A stretch of 64,000 nucleotides of DNA from Euclidia mi (GCA_944739405.2 OX123183.2:93448729-93512728), one strand, 5' to 3'; counted from the first letter of the stretch, positions 56,301 to 64,000 are shown. Numbers and translations are program-made. Notes: a model not told the origin generated them from the sequence alone.

Positions 56301-57870
56301 TTACTCCATGAAGAGTATGATTCCTCAACGCGTATACGCTGTCGGCGTCCTGACAGTTAACTACGAAACCAGTCAATCACCGTTGGAGATATGTTAATAG
56401 AGCGGAGTATGCCGAGCATGACGTGGAAGTCCACGGTGTTGAATGCATTGCTAAAATCGAGTAAGGACAGTAGCGTGAGCTTTCCACAATCCATTCCCAG
56501 CCTAATCTCATCAGTGATATGTACCAATGCCGTGGTAGTACTGTGACCAGGACGAAAACCAGATTGGAAAGGATTTAGGAGAGTGTTTTTGGAAATAAAG
56601 GAAGAGAGTTGTGTATGTACAAGACGTTCAAGGACTTTGGAAAGGAACGGGAGTATGGATATAGGTCGGAAGTCAGAAAAGGAACAAGGTTTGGATTTTT
56701 TTGGCAAAGGAATTATTTGGGCATCTTTCCACGCTGATGGAAAGATACCGGTGGAAACTGAGTAATTAAGGATATGACAGAGGACAGGTAGGATTTCATC
56801 AAGGATGGGCAGGATCATGTTTCGACTGATGCAGTCATTACCAACAGCATTGGATGAGATTGAAATTATGCTCTTTTTAACATCACAACAGGAAAATTGC
56901 TCGAAATCGAAAGGTGAATATTTGGGAGTTGGGATACGTGAAAGATCTTGTAACGTATTTGTTTTAGTGGTCCCATCAAAACTGGACGAAGCCGTGAAAT
57001 GTGCATTAAGTGCATCGATATTCATATCCTTTGGGAACTCGTCGTTGCGTGACTTACCAACTCCCAATGTTCTAAGAAATTTCCAGACTTTAACCGGATC
57101 TCCATTTTCAACAGAGTTGTGAATGTGTTGGCGTTGTGCATTCCTACACACCTTATTGCAGAGATTTCTTGCACTTATGTATTTTTCCAGGTTGACAGAG
57201 GTCGGGCGGCACTTATATCTTGCCTTGGCCGCGGCTTTTTTGGACATTATGTTTTTGATCTCTTCAGTCAGCCAAGGTGATGGTAGATGTTTTAATTTGA
57301 TGGCACGGACAGGCGCATGTTTATCGTACAACTGCGTTAGTGTGTTTGTAAAAACTTGGACTTTAGTGTCTATACAGTCGGTCGTAAACAAAGGAGACCA
57401 ATCAATCTTGCTGGCATCGTCGCAGAGCTTCGAACGATCCATTCCACCGAAACTGCGCTGCATAATGATTCTCGGTTTTGCCTAAGGTGGACGTATTTTA
57501 TAGGAAAGATAGATCAAGTCATGGTAGGAGAAGGCGTCGGCAGAGCATTGACCATGCTTGGCAACAAAGGTAGAAGAGGAAACAAAAACAAGATCAAGAA
57601 GAGAAGGAACAGAGTTTGGGAAGTGGTGTGTAGTATTAAGAGGTAGAACAGATAAATTACTGGAATTTAAAATAAAAAATAAATACTTAGTATATTTATA
57701 TGCAAAATGAACTTACTTTCTCCCCGCCAGTATTTTGACTAATGTGGTTTTGCCAGCGCCGGAAGGTCCTAGGATGAATGTCATTCTTCCAGGTCTGAGA
57801 GCTCCTGACGCGCCCAAGAGAATGGCGTTTGTGTCGTCCAGTGGAGCCGGCTTCTTCTCCCATATTTTGC
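37968..57870 (-). CDS. ABCG-type half transporter (ABCG1/ABCG4-like), ten exons, N-terminus not found
   Basis: Ten exons (57870-57717, 53866-53707, 48485-48340, 47453-47215, 42196-42074, 41739-41600, 40555-40399, 39980-39880, 38804-38649, 38312-37968) join with matching phases to 572 aa. The nucleotide-binding domain comes first, as in ABCG half transporters: Walker A GPSGAGKTT, Q-loop VPQD, signature LSGGERKR, Walker B VMLLDEPTSGLD, H-loop VHQPS. A linker (about 50 aa) leads to six predicted membrane segments. All ATPase motifs are intact. Such proteins dimerise to export lipids, sterols or other hydrophobic compounds; the substrate here is unknown. Perhaps 40-70 N-terminal residues are missing. 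Introns are loaded with transposons. Confidence 0.93.
38649..38804 (-). CDS. ABCG exon, membrane segments 3-4
   Basis: It encodes LLCATVFLFPAWYLTSQPLD and LAWLTCALVTILAQTFGFVI. Exactly 52 codons, phase 0 at both ends. Confidence 0.93.
38955..39440 (-). repeat. tRNA-derived SINE
   Basis: On the - strand the head GGCAGCGATAGCCGATTGG carries box A, and GGTTCGAATCC is a perfect box B, at tRNA-like spacing. A body of about 350 bp shared with 5225-5545 follows, including AAGATCTTCATGA and GGTTAGACTAGAAAGCGG. The copy lies in an ABCG intron. Fragments of the family occur at 2753, 54870 and 63808. Confidence 0.75.
39880..39980 (-). CDS. ABCG exon with LHEHLNKWYSLPVYCASK
   Basis: The conserved F(P)xExxVxxxEHxxxWYSLxxYxxAKxxxDLP motif between segments 2 and 3 of ABCG proteins is present. 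Acceptor TTTTTCAG|TCCC, donor ACAG|GTAGGT. Confidence 0.93.
40399..40555 (-). CDS. ABCG exon, membrane segments 1-2
   Basis: It encodes VRLACHFIVALLLGALYTG and CLFFFLLFLFFSNAMPTIHT. Donor ACAT|GTAAGT, phase 1. Confidence 0.93.
41600..41739 (-). CDS. ABCG exon, start of membrane domain
   Basis: It encodes ISPEAEALLSPNSVPSSGYT and FQQLNALLWRCCIGVVRDVY; the last part is the connecting-helix region before membrane segment 1. Donor CAG|GTACGT. Confidence 0.92.
42074..42196 (-). CDS. ABCG linker exon
   Basis: It encodes LLEIASDEHTGNKNLLENEA.. to VQNGNAK, completing the NxADxLLE motif usual after the H-loop. The donor GTCGGT is weak; the alternative GTACCT four bases on breaks the phase with the next exon. 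Confidence 0.82.
42270..45540 (-). mobile_element. RTE-clade LINE, split by a 1.57-kb inverted-repeat element
   Basis: Read right to left, the reverse transcriptase begins near 45540 (LSKKVKFLSKQF, WRKYCEDLYRNP) and runs through ITALKDRKALGPDQLTAEII and WRTGEWPEDWAKSI. It resumes beyond the insertion with PLHKKGST.KCDNYRTL, FIDYSKAFDCIIW, GVRQSCILSPILFN, then LPYADDTTLL at about 43030 and the RTE-type tail FFGHIAQKDG, RRPRGRSPIRWSDQI. Frameshifts and stops show it is inactive. The 3' end is near 42270. RTE assignment is from the C-terminal FGH..R.RGRP..RW motif. It sits in the ABCG intron between 47215 and 42196. Confidence 0.82.
43572..45143. mobile_element. 1572-bp inverted-repeat element with a repeated CCTCGGAATTAGG motif
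   Basis: The terminal repeats AGGTAAAGGCTCCT(T/A)ATACC+GAGGTA (26 bp, one mismatch) are bounded by TA on both sides. Removing the element restores the RTE frame as S-I-I-Q-P-L-H-K-K-G. At least ten internal copies of a 13-16-base motif like TACCTCGGAATTAGGA, in both orientations, are scattered through it (for example 43775, 43825, 44213, 44254, 44290, 44551, 44680, 44722, 45091, 45117). No transposase frame is visible. Probably a non-autonomous DNA transposon; family unknown to me. Confidence 0.8.
45719..46610 (-). pseudogene. C-terminal part of a retroelement protein with CCHC and nuclease-like motifs
   Basis: The open frame 46693-45719 matches a protein type I know as a common repeat in invertebrate genomes, next to reverse transcriptases. 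Visible: CHCG at about residues 133-136, H144/H145 and C149 (a CCHC-like cluster), RH at 158-159, RPDG at 191-194, WDAT at 208-211, and SIAIQRGNAASILG at the end. The order CCHC, RH, PD, D resembles the restriction-like endonuclease domain of RLE-type LINEs; that link is inference. It is one uninterrupted frame, so fairly young. A T/A-rich tail lies at 45545-45718. It borders the RTE copy directly. Confidence 0.6.
47215..47453 (-). CDS. ABCG exon with D-loop and H-loop
   Basis: It starts with the rest of the split codon and GLDAVSSLSVAKALL, then CVVHQPSSQLFNTADDVIVL and YNVADY. The donor GTGAGT lies inside a longer open frame that runs to 47090; splicing here is required to reach LLEIASDE in the next exon. 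Confidence 0.9.
47885..48142. mobile_element. 258-bp hAT-like MITE
   Basis: The ends TAGGGCTGCCATC and GATGGTAGCCCTA form an inverted repeat with one mismatch. The flanks GGTTTACT (47877-47884) and GGTGTACT (48143-48150) match at 7 of 8 bases, as expected for an aged 8-bp hAT duplication. It lies between two ABCG exons. Confidence 0.75.
48340..48485 (-). CDS. ABCG exon with signature and Walker B
   Basis: It encodes IKTVTKQLGIHEVLNTRAG, LSGGERKRLTIACELLTDP and VMLLDEPT, with the next Ser codon split across the intron (AG|GTAACT). Confidence 0.93.
49320..49600 (-). pseudogene. LINE ORF1-like C-terminal fragment
   Basis: The - strand reads VYVSRLHYTTKAEDIAEYVR, then RVQLLESRRNVNFKAFVVRV and KEDFWPKGVVFRRFRG. 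This is an RRM-like region seen at the end of ORF1 proteins of insect non-LTR elements. It is in opposite orientation to the LINE that follows, so it belongs to another, lost element. Confidence 0.6.
49600..50755 (+). mobile_element. LINE reverse transcriptase C-terminal half (Jockey/CR1-type)
   Basis: The frames at 49737-50258 and 50308-50694 are separated by one small break. They encode the catalytic part and thumb of a reverse transcriptase: AINAGVPKGSVLS, then FGYADDSTVV, DLELLGVSLTSTLNF, LESIERKARRIIGD and TAKVWNSLPESVFP. Both halves are otherwise open, so the copy is fairly young. It is truncated at the 5' side. Located in an ABCG intron, antisense to that gene. Confidence 0.8.
51171..51360 (-). 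repeat. Interspersed repeat (GCTTGCCATCAGGCAATCC type)
   Basis: On the - strand it contains GCTTGCCATCAGGCAATCC and GTCTGCTCGTTTGCCGC, a motif pair common in lepidopteran repeats as I know them. A diverged relative is at 5035-5112. It interrupts the LINE end. Confidence 0.6.
51450..51656 (+). mobile_element. Retroposed repeat flanked by a ~34-bp direct duplication
   Basis: ACTAGAGGACGCCAGCAGAT .. TTTGGCCGATCCCGTGAGAA .. CAGTCAGTCAGTAACGCAAG .. ATATTAAG. The flanks 51414-51447 and 51657-51690 are copies of each other over about 34 bp with one difference. An inverted copy of the whole unit lies at 58711-58920 and a diverged one at 24133-24300. Confidence 0.75.
52104..52340 (+). repeat. 5S-rRNA-derived SINE-like element
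   Basis: GATCGGCAAAGTTAAGCGATG and then CACTTGGATGGGTGACCACG match the internal part of 5S rRNA, including the box A (AGTTAAGC) and box C (GGATGGGTGACC) promoter elements, over about 65 bases (52117-52181). The body then continues CCGTGCTTTGGAGGGCACGT.. with no further 5S similarity. This is the build of a 5S-headed SINE; a complete 5S gene is not present. Confidence 0.75.
53503..53699 (+). mobile_element. Retroposon ACTAGCCGTTTCCCGCGG .. TAGTGTAGATT
   Basis: The head CCGTTTCCCGCGGTTTCGCC, the middle AAAATCGGTCCAGTAGTTTT and the tail ATAATATTATATAGTGTAGA are the usual signature of a very common lepidopteran LINE/SINE tail, as I know it. It ends 8 bp from the ABCG exon edge at 53707. Confidence 0.7.
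53707..53866 (-). CDS. ABCG exon with Q-loop
   Basis: It encodes KTGVTGCMYGAGRHSVLVPQ, then DSTLIDTLTAGETLRFAASL, ending RERNNV. Acceptor TTGTTGCAG|AAAAAC, donor GTG|GTAAGC, phase 0. Confidence 0.93.
54060..54869. other. ABCG intron sequence, no feature recognised
   Basis: AT-rich sequence with short open frames only; none gives a recognisable protein. Confidence 0.45.
54950..57680 (-). mobile_element. Young CR1/Jockey-type LINE with nearly open reverse transcriptase
   Basis: Read right to left, the element starts at about 57680 inside an endonuclease tail (CSADAFSYHDLIYLSYKIRP). The frame continues to 55349 with just two in-frame stops: TAG at 57482-57484 and TAA at 56357-56359. Reverse transcriptase motifs: DAQIIPLPKKSKPCSFSDFR, QSGFRPGHSTTTALVHI, LLDFSNAFNTVDF, GVPQGGVLSPLLFAIF, LYADDLQIYS, then the thumb and VRLWNALPVEIRRAKSL. 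The 3' part holds AATAAA (- strand, about 54980) and a TAGAT-type repeat tail. It is 5'-truncated, so it lacks ORF1 and most of the endonuclease. It lies in an ABCG intron in the gene's own orientation. Confidence 0.88.
57717..57870 (-). CDS. ABCG exon with Walker A
   Basis: It encodes KIWEKKPAPLDDTNAILLG.. through GPSGAGKTTLVKILAGRK. Acceptor CTTTCTTTCCAG|GC, donor AAA|GTAAGT. One base of its first codon must come from an upstream exon that I could not identify between here and 64000. Confidence 0.93.
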
Positions 57871-58234
57871 CTGGAAAGAAAGAAACATGAAGTTAACTCA
57901 CAGAACTATGACTTTTAATTTCTGGCAGACAATCTCGTGGTCGTGCTTGCTGAGCAACCTTGAATTGGAGGACAAGTCGTACCACGAGTGGCCACTTCTC
58001 GGCCCCGTAAGTCATTACGGGTAAAACGCACTGATTGAAGATTGTTTTAAATGTCACGTGTAGGGAATGCTATACCGGGATACCGGAATCCCGAAATACC
58101 GGGCTCCCATATGCCTTGTGCGCGATTAATCCCGCTCGTGAAATGAGCGGGATCCCGCGCTGAATTAGCGGGATGGAAGAGTAGCGAAACTCATGTGTTA
58201 GCACAGCGCACGGGTTCGTACCAAGTGACGAATT

Positions 58235-58410
58235 AAGGTACAAGTCCGGGATGGGCTGCAAACTGCAAACTGCAACCGCAGACTGCAAGCGACACCACTA
58301 GTTTCTATAAATCTCTATGAAATTGGGCAATACGACCGCGACAGTGAACAGCCGCAAGCTGCAATGTCGCCTGCGGTTGCAGTCTGCAGCCGAAATCGGA
58401 CTTGTACCTT
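58235..58410. mobile_element. 176-bp inverted-repeat MITE nested in the hAT-like element
   Basis: The ends AAGGTACAAGTCCG and CGGACTTGTACCTT are exact reverse complements. The inner parts of both arms repeat CTGCAAACTGCAACCGCAG-type words. A clean target duplication was not found. Confidence 0.65.
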
Positions 58411-58710
58411 GACGATCAATTTGATTGCTTACACTCTGAAACACAACAAACACTCAGGATACCTAAACGAAGTGTTTTTGTTTACGATTTCGTTAGTTTT
58501 AAATTATTTGTCAAGTTTTAAATAGATAAATAGCTTCGGTGAAAACTTAAATCTTCTGGTATTCTTGTTTATTATATTCAAATAAATAGGTAAGTGATAC
58601 AAAGATATGTCGGAAACTGTATATTTAAAATATTTTGTAGTACTGTCGCTGTGCGGAGGTATTATTGGAAGGTGGAAGATGTTTAGAATGTTCAGTTATC
58701 TAGTTTTGTC

Positions 58711-58920
58711 AATCTTAATATATAAAATCCTTGCGTTACTGACTGACTGACAGACACGCTACAGCCGAAACTACTTGGCGTAGGAAGCTGAAATTTGGCA
58801 TCTATGTTCCTTGGGGACCGTAAGGGTGCACTAAGAAGGGATTTCCCGAAATTTTCACGGGATCGGCCAAAACGGGTAAATTAAAAAAAAATGCAGGCGT
58901 AGCTGCTGGCGTCCTCTAGT
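58711..58920 (-). mobile_element. Inverted copy of the retroposed repeat at 51450-51656
   Basis: On the + strand: TTAATATATAAAATCCTTGCG, ACTGACTGACTGACAGACACG, GATCGGCCAAAACGGG and CTGGCGTCCTCTAGT are reverse complements of the words in the 51.5-kb copy. The two copies face each other about 7 kb apart. Confidence 0.8.
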
Positions 58921-59137
58921 TTTAAATAAGTTAGTAAATCATAAAACATTTTGATTATGAAACTTTGATTTGTTTCATTTGAGTGCCGTCAGAAGTTACC
59001 TTTACATTATTTGCGAAGTTTTATAATTAATCATGCGGGATCCCGCAAATACAGGGATCCCGCTGGAATAAAAATGTTCAGTCCCGCAAATACCGGGATT
59101 GAGAATTTCCTGCGGGATTGCATTCCCTAGTCACGTG

Positions 59138-60324
59138 GGATACATACAATTGGGATAAATACTATACAAATATCAATTACAAAGAAGAGCAGGACAGCAA
59201 TTTCACATAATTGTGGCATAATGACCAGTCGACCACCGTAACCGAATCAGCATAACTGGCACATCACAAGATGTGGAGACTAGTACTGTGCTAATTCTTG
59301 CTCTAACGATACTAAGGATTGTAATCGGCACCCAATGCACTCACAAAATCAATAAAACGACGTATAAAATGTTTTATGCCTATATATTATTTTTCTACTC
59401 CATATTAGTACCTACATTTATATGATATAACACATCTCTAAAAATACAGTACCTTTGTAAGTGTATTTTCAAAATAAATATTCTATGAAGTAGCTCTTTA
59501 AGAAACAAGTTTTTTACCTGTCATTAACATTTAGCCATAATATGGCAAAAAATTATTGAGTAGTTTAAAAATGTCCCACATCCTCTTTTTTGTAATATTT
59601 TTTACATGTGCCATTATTTTGAATTACTTAGGAACAGGTTATTCATAATTAGCTACAATTTTGTTTCATTATTTCAATATTTACCCATGCAGTCAACACT
59701 TCCTACAAATAAGGACGTAAAGTAATAATGTATTTGAAAAACCCCTTAATGACCCCTAGTTTTGTTTTTATAATTTTTGATTGACTGTTGAATACAAGAA
59801 GCTACAGTGCAGCAGTGGTTTGGTATTAACTAAAAGCCTTCTTCAGAAGAAACCTACGTTGCAAAAAAACTGTGTATTATCACATTTATCACTTTAAGAT
59901 TTTCTATACTAAAAATACTCAGAAATTTGAGAGGATGAATGTATGAATGGATGTTTGTTATTCTTTCATGCAAAATATTGCTGTATATACTATACAGTAA
60001 TATACCATATATTATATCAAAGCTTTGGTTCGCGTTCGGGCGGAGTACTACAGAATCTAGTACGTTGATGCATCTTAAATTATTATGTTTGAGTTCTCTA
60101 ATGTATACCATAGATTATATTATACCATAATTGTATAGTAGTATACAATTATTTAATTAAAATATACTTCTCAGAGCTTATTATTATAAATTCACAGATT
60201 TTTGAGTGATACAAACAAAATATTCATACAAACATCAAAGTAATAAATCACTGTTTCGGGTTCGAAGTCCATTTTAAGTTGGTCTCAATTAGATAGGTAC
60301 CTGTTTTTAGTAGCTTTTTTTACC
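59138..60324. other. AT-rich stretch, no gene recognised
   Basis: Searched for the missing ABCG N-terminal exon and for repeat borders; nothing convincing. Confidence 0.45.
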
Positions 60325-60493
60325 TAAAGGTGTAAACAGACTATTCTGTCGGGTTGTGTCGTTTCATACATTTAATATGGCTAGAAACACATTGTTACAG
60401 TGTATTGTGGAGACACCTTATTTAATGTATGAAACCGATACGCTTCTTTTACGACACGACACACCACGACAGAATAGTCTGTTTCCACCTTAA
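60325..60493. mobile_element. 169-bp palindromic MITE
   Basis: TAAAGGTGTAAACAGACTATTCTGTCG at the left pairs with TTAAGGTGGAAACAGACTATTCTGTCG read from the right end. TTTCATACATT..AA also recurs inverted further in. The target duplication is unclear because the end bases are T/A-rich. Confidence 0.7.
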
Positions 60494-61807
60494 TGTTCAG
60501 AAAAAAGACGCAACTTTTTCACCAGTCATCAGTTCATATTAGTAAGAATATACATATTAATAATAATATGTGGTTGCCTACATATAATAACAACATCATA
60601 ATAAAATTGTATATATAATTATAGTATTGTGCAGCTGACAGACCTTCAAGGTGCAATGTAATCTGATGTTAAAGAAGAACTTGTGAGCCCTGTATTGCTA
60701 AGCAAACGTGTCATACTTAGATAATAAAAATAACTAAGCACCTCTTAATACATAAATGGACTATTTATCACTTCATAAGTTATATTAATACAAGTATTAT
60801 AATTCATTGCCTCTAGAATGTATGCACGTTGCATTGGCGGCGACAAACAGTTTTCGTGCTTTGTGGGCAAAGAGTTGGAGTCTCCAGGAAATATAATTTA
60901 TTGTTAGAATAAGTTGTGTATTCTTAACTCTCAAATAGAATAGCAATATGTAAGCAACTTGTAAAAAAAATAACGATGGTCTTCATTATATAAAAAACAC
61001 AGGATTTCATTTAATTTCGAAGAACCCATGTTTTGTAAAATTTTGCCACAACCGGTTGGTTATTTGGTCTTTATATTCTTGAAACAAAATATTGGACAAA
61101 ATGTATAATGGTCTTATATATGTAAGAACGTGAAAGTGATCAAGTCATAGGTATTGTGGAGTACCTTTATTATTTAAACCTCTGGCATATAGGGGTTGAA
61201 ATTACATCATTTTATATTAAAATATATTTACTTCGGTGAAAGCAAATCACATCCTGTTTGATAGTCAACCAAACTCCTCACCCAAATAAAATAACGCTCA
61301 GCGTAGACTAAAGTAACTTAAATTAATTAATTGGCCTTAAGTGAAATACAATTATCAAAAAAGAATGCGCATTGGTCTGTCGTATAACTACTAAAATAAC
61401 TGCTAAGTATATTGTAAAATGGCCTTAACCTGGCGAGCATGAGGCAGGGTATGTCACACACCCTGGTGCAATTTTAAAGATGTGGACTTTTGTAAATATA
61501 CGTCTGACAACACTAGCGCACTGAATAGCTGGAGCCAGGGGACTGCTGGAGGGGATAGTGGCGTGATCGCAGTTTGGCGTCGAGCGCACAGATCAGTCGA
61601 GCTCGAGCGTCGGCTGGAAAATTTGTGTGCTAACTTGTCTCGGGTACGTTATACCCTGCCACATGCTTAACGCATTTTTTTTACGTAATGTATTTTTTAT
61701 TGTTTTATATTATTTTGTCTCTGTTTTTGTTCAATTTTGTGTGTTTTTAAAATGAGGTAATATCTCGTGGTGTTTTAGTTTAACGACTTATTATTTTATT
61801 TGTTTTG

Positions 61808-62037
61808 ACGTGACAACGTCTTATAAATTGGTTTGCCGGGTGACACTTCAAGAAACTGCGTTACGCTCCGCTCACGTTATGCGCTCACAATGAGAGCGAG
61901 TGAGAGGCACGCGTCCCGCCTAAGAGCGAGAGAGACAGACATAAAAAGTGAAAGGCACGCGTCTTTCATCCTTCTTCCTACTATACGAATGAATATTCAC
62001 ATTAAAATTATTTTACCACTCAAAGTCGTTGTCACGT
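61808..62037. mobile_element. Possible nested inverted-repeat insert in the piggyBac-like element
   Basis: ACGTGACAACG at 61808-61818 is matched by CGTTGTCACGT at 62027-62037. The segment between is richer in GC (GAGCGAGTGAGAGGCACGCG). No clear target duplication, so the borders are tentative. Confidence 0.45.
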
Positions 62038-62080
62038 AAAACTTTCGCCCGTATACCGACTTTACAGGCAACCAATTTTT

Positions 62081-62305
62081 TTAAGTCATTCAGATGGTAC
62101 AGAGTGCAAGAAAAATATTCCAGTTTTTATACGCCAGCGAATCATTAATCAGCTTGGTGAACCATCACCTGAACCTGCAAATATGACTGATATGTCAAAT
62201 GTCAGGACTGAATGCTCAAACAAGAAAGATAGAAAAACTGAGAAAAACTAAGTATTCCTGCAACATTTTCGCCAAGCCTATATGTATGGAGTATGCTAAG
62301 TTCTG
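62081..62305 (+). pseudogene. piggyBac transposase C-terminal remnant
   Basis: A frame ending at 62251 reads SDGTECKKNIPVFIRQRIIN.. to NKKDRKTEKN. In the next frame the sequence goes on KTKYSCNIFAKPICMEYAKF, resembling the cysteine-rich end of piggyBac transposases (Cys..Cys, KPIC.E). One frameshift separates the two. The DDD catalytic domain is missing. Confidence 0.7.
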
Positions 62306-62810
62306 ATGTAAAAATTGTACTGATTTTGAGAGTAGTGACTAGTAACGTATGTTTGTAAAAATAATATCACTTTTGTTTTTTCTGATGGAAGATCTCATAA
62401 TCTTTATGTTTATGTTGATTTAAAATGTTAAAAACTATTTCCTTTTTATAAGTGTTGATTTTTCTAAATCTCTAAAATATTTTTCTTATAATTAGACTGT
62501 ATAAGAAAACAATGAATAAGAAATAATAATGTCATAATTTAAAAATTTTGTGTTTAATTTCATTATAGTGATCCTATATACTACATGATTAATACAATTA
62601 TATGAAACATAATAGGATGAGTGTTATGGTACTTTATGTTCTGGGTATGTCACACCGTGCCCCATTGTTGATGTAACTTTTTTTCACCTCATGCTCGCCG
62701 GGTTAAATAAAGTTAAGGAATAATTATCGGCTAATTTTAAACTCGTGCTCAAGTCCTATGCCTAGAGACACTGGGCGAGTGCTGCCACAAAACAGATTCG
62801 GTCAGATACA

Positions 62811-62868
62811 GAACCGGTCTAGTGATTATCAACCACATTAAGGTGGTTGACAATCACTAGACCGGTTC
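62811..62868. repeat. 58-nt hairpin, 26-bp arms
   Basis: GAACCGGTCTAGTGATTATC+AACCAC pairs with its reverse complement at 62843-62868 (25 of 26 bases) around a 6-nt loop, ATTAAG. It may be a tiny fold-back insert or the core of a larger lost element. Confidence 0.85.
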
Positions 62869-63807
62869 TTGGCCGCAGCTTTTTTCACAGTGGATGTTGA
62901 TTTTGCATTTAAATAAGAATCTCACTCGATGTAAAATGAATAAGAGACCAACGCTTGCTGAGAAGGTATTTGTTCACTTACGATGAGTAGACCGGATCAG
63001 ACAATTTCTTTTAATAATACTGTTGCGTATATAGGGGTCAGTAATAAATGTTAGGTGCTGACATATTTTATTATTTTGCGCAACATTATTTCAGATTAAT
63101 TTCCTTTCTTATTAATTTGTACTAATATTTAAGTAACCGGTTTTACATCATATGCCACGACGTTTTAAGAAAATAACTGTTTTCAGAGGATAATATTCCT
63201 ATGTATGAATATAATATGTTGATCTGCATTTGCTAAATATTTTAATAACACAATACTTATAGAGAGTAGGTAGGTATACTTATTCACCTAAAATTATTTT
63301 TAACAGTGTGCGATGATATAAGACCCTATTTTAATTAAATGTTACTTAGGTAGTAAACCAGAATAAACTGTTAAATCGGGCAAAATAAGATTGTATCGCG
63401 CATTCACTGTAGGTACAATCAAACAAAAAAACTCCTCATAGAGTCGAGGCACACTAGAAACAGGAGCGAAGAAACTGGTTTTGTATACGAGTGTCAATGT
63501 GCGTGTAAAATAGCAGTGGAAACGATAAAGTCTTGCTGAGCGATTCTCGCCCTTATGGTGGTATAGCGGGAACTTGTTCGACTGTACGTGTGCTTATGTG
63601 TGTTAGGCACCTGCAATGACGTTCAGCTGCGGCGGCGGTGGTCAATACACCGAGCTAATTTTCAAAGAATATGATGAGGAAAAATGTTTTTTAACTTTTT
63701 TGACTTATATTTTCATTTATTTGTATTAAGTTATAGTGGTATATTGAGCCCTTAAAATATTTTGCAAATGCAAATCAACAATCTGCGTAGCATAATCAAT
63801 TAATACA

Positions 63808-63905
63808 GTAGCGATAGCCTAGTGGACTTCGAATCCGCGACGCGCACCAATGACTTTTCGATGATACTTATATGCACATATACACCTGAGCGTTCACTTG
63901 TAACA
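63808..63905 (+). repeat. SINE fragment with deleted tRNA-like head
   Basis: AGCGATAGCCTAGTGG joins directly to CTTCGAATCCGCGACGCGC, so the about 35 bases between boxes A and B seen in the 39-kb copy are missing. The following GCACCAATGACTTT matches that copy. Confidence 0.6.
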
Positions 63906-64000
63906 GAACAACGAGATTCACTGTCTTTTGTTTAGACAAAAAAAAATACTACGAACATTTTTACGATCTTTCTAGCGAACGCTCTAATCAGCAAAAGGCT

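Larger units (their letters stand above)
58061..59129. mobile_element. 1069-bp hAT-like element with 8-bp target duplication
   Basis: The ends TAGGGAATGC and GCATTCCCTA are directly flanked by GTCACGTG on both sides (58053-58060, 59130-59137). Both subterminal regions carry several CGGGAT / ATCCCG words (for example GCGGGATCCCGC), a pattern expected of transposase-binding repeats. Two younger elements are nested inside (58235-58410 and 58711-58920). No transposase frame remains, so it is non-autonomous. Confidence 0.85.
61429..62702 (+). mobile_element. 1274-bp piggyBac-like element with TTAA ends
   Basis: The ends CCTGGCGAGCATGAGG and CCCGGCGAGCATGAGG (16 bp inverted, one mismatch) are directly flanked by TTAA (61425-61428, 62703-62706), the hallmark of piggyBac. 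A second shared word GGTATGTCACA lies inside each end. The interior holds a transposase C-terminal remnant and a nested inverted-repeat insert; the catalytic part is gone. Confidence 0.9.

Noticed and set aside
63615..63720. Possible coding exon MTFSCGGGGQYTELIF on the + strand
   Set aside because: Short, unrecognised, without supporting splice partners; not the ABCG N-terminus, which would be on the other strand.

Overview
The window reads as nuclear DNA from a moth or butterfly (Lepidoptera). It is AT-rich, its genes are split by introns with GT..AG borders, and most of it is transposon-derived. Several repeats are of types I know from lepidopteran genomes: LINE and SINE tails ending in (GAT)n or in lines such as AGTCCAGCAGTGGACTG, and a block starting CTCACGCCTGTTTCCCC. 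The species cannot be named from the sequence alone.

Two host genes can be modelled. On the + strand, 22910-30954 is a complete five-exon TMEM62-like gene (651 aa): a membrane protein with a metallophosphoesterase domain in which all the metal-ligand motifs are intact. On the - strand, 37968-57870 is an ABCG-type half transporter. Ten consecutive exons join in frame into 572 aa from just before Walker A to the stop; the N-terminal exon was not found and may lie beyond the right edge. The two genes converge, with about 7 kb of repeat-rich spacer between their stop codons. They look unrelated in function. A CpG-rich block at 941-1690 may be a promoter or first exon of a gene outside the window.

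Layout: 1-6500, SINE and LINE debris. 6508-20095, a family of palindromic GACGTC-rich elements, one copy split by a LINE and several others forming a tandem array, interleaved with a Jockey/CR1-type LINE and a Penelope-like element with a GIY-YIG domain. 20809-22663, a Harbinger remnant, an RTE-tailed SINE and a TA-flanked palindromic MITE just upstream of the TMEM62 gene. 22910-30954, the TMEM62 gene, whose long intron 2 carries a hAT-like MITE and a roughly 119-bp minisatellite. 31-38 kb, spacer with minisatellites and hairpins. 38-57.9 kb, the ABCG gene, with introns holding an RTE LINE split by an unusual 1.57-kb inverted-repeat element, a possible RLE-type LINE end, several LINE pieces, a 5S-rRNA-like SINE and a nearly open LINE reverse transcriptase. 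58-64 kb, a hAT-like element with an 8-bp target duplication, a palindromic MITE, and a piggyBac-like element with TTAA ends and a decayed transposase tail.

I see no operon, CRISPR array or defence system. The main interest is transposon biology: precise insertion footprints, an element studded with one short motif, the palindromic tandem array, and a gene whose active-site codon is split by a repeat-laden intron.
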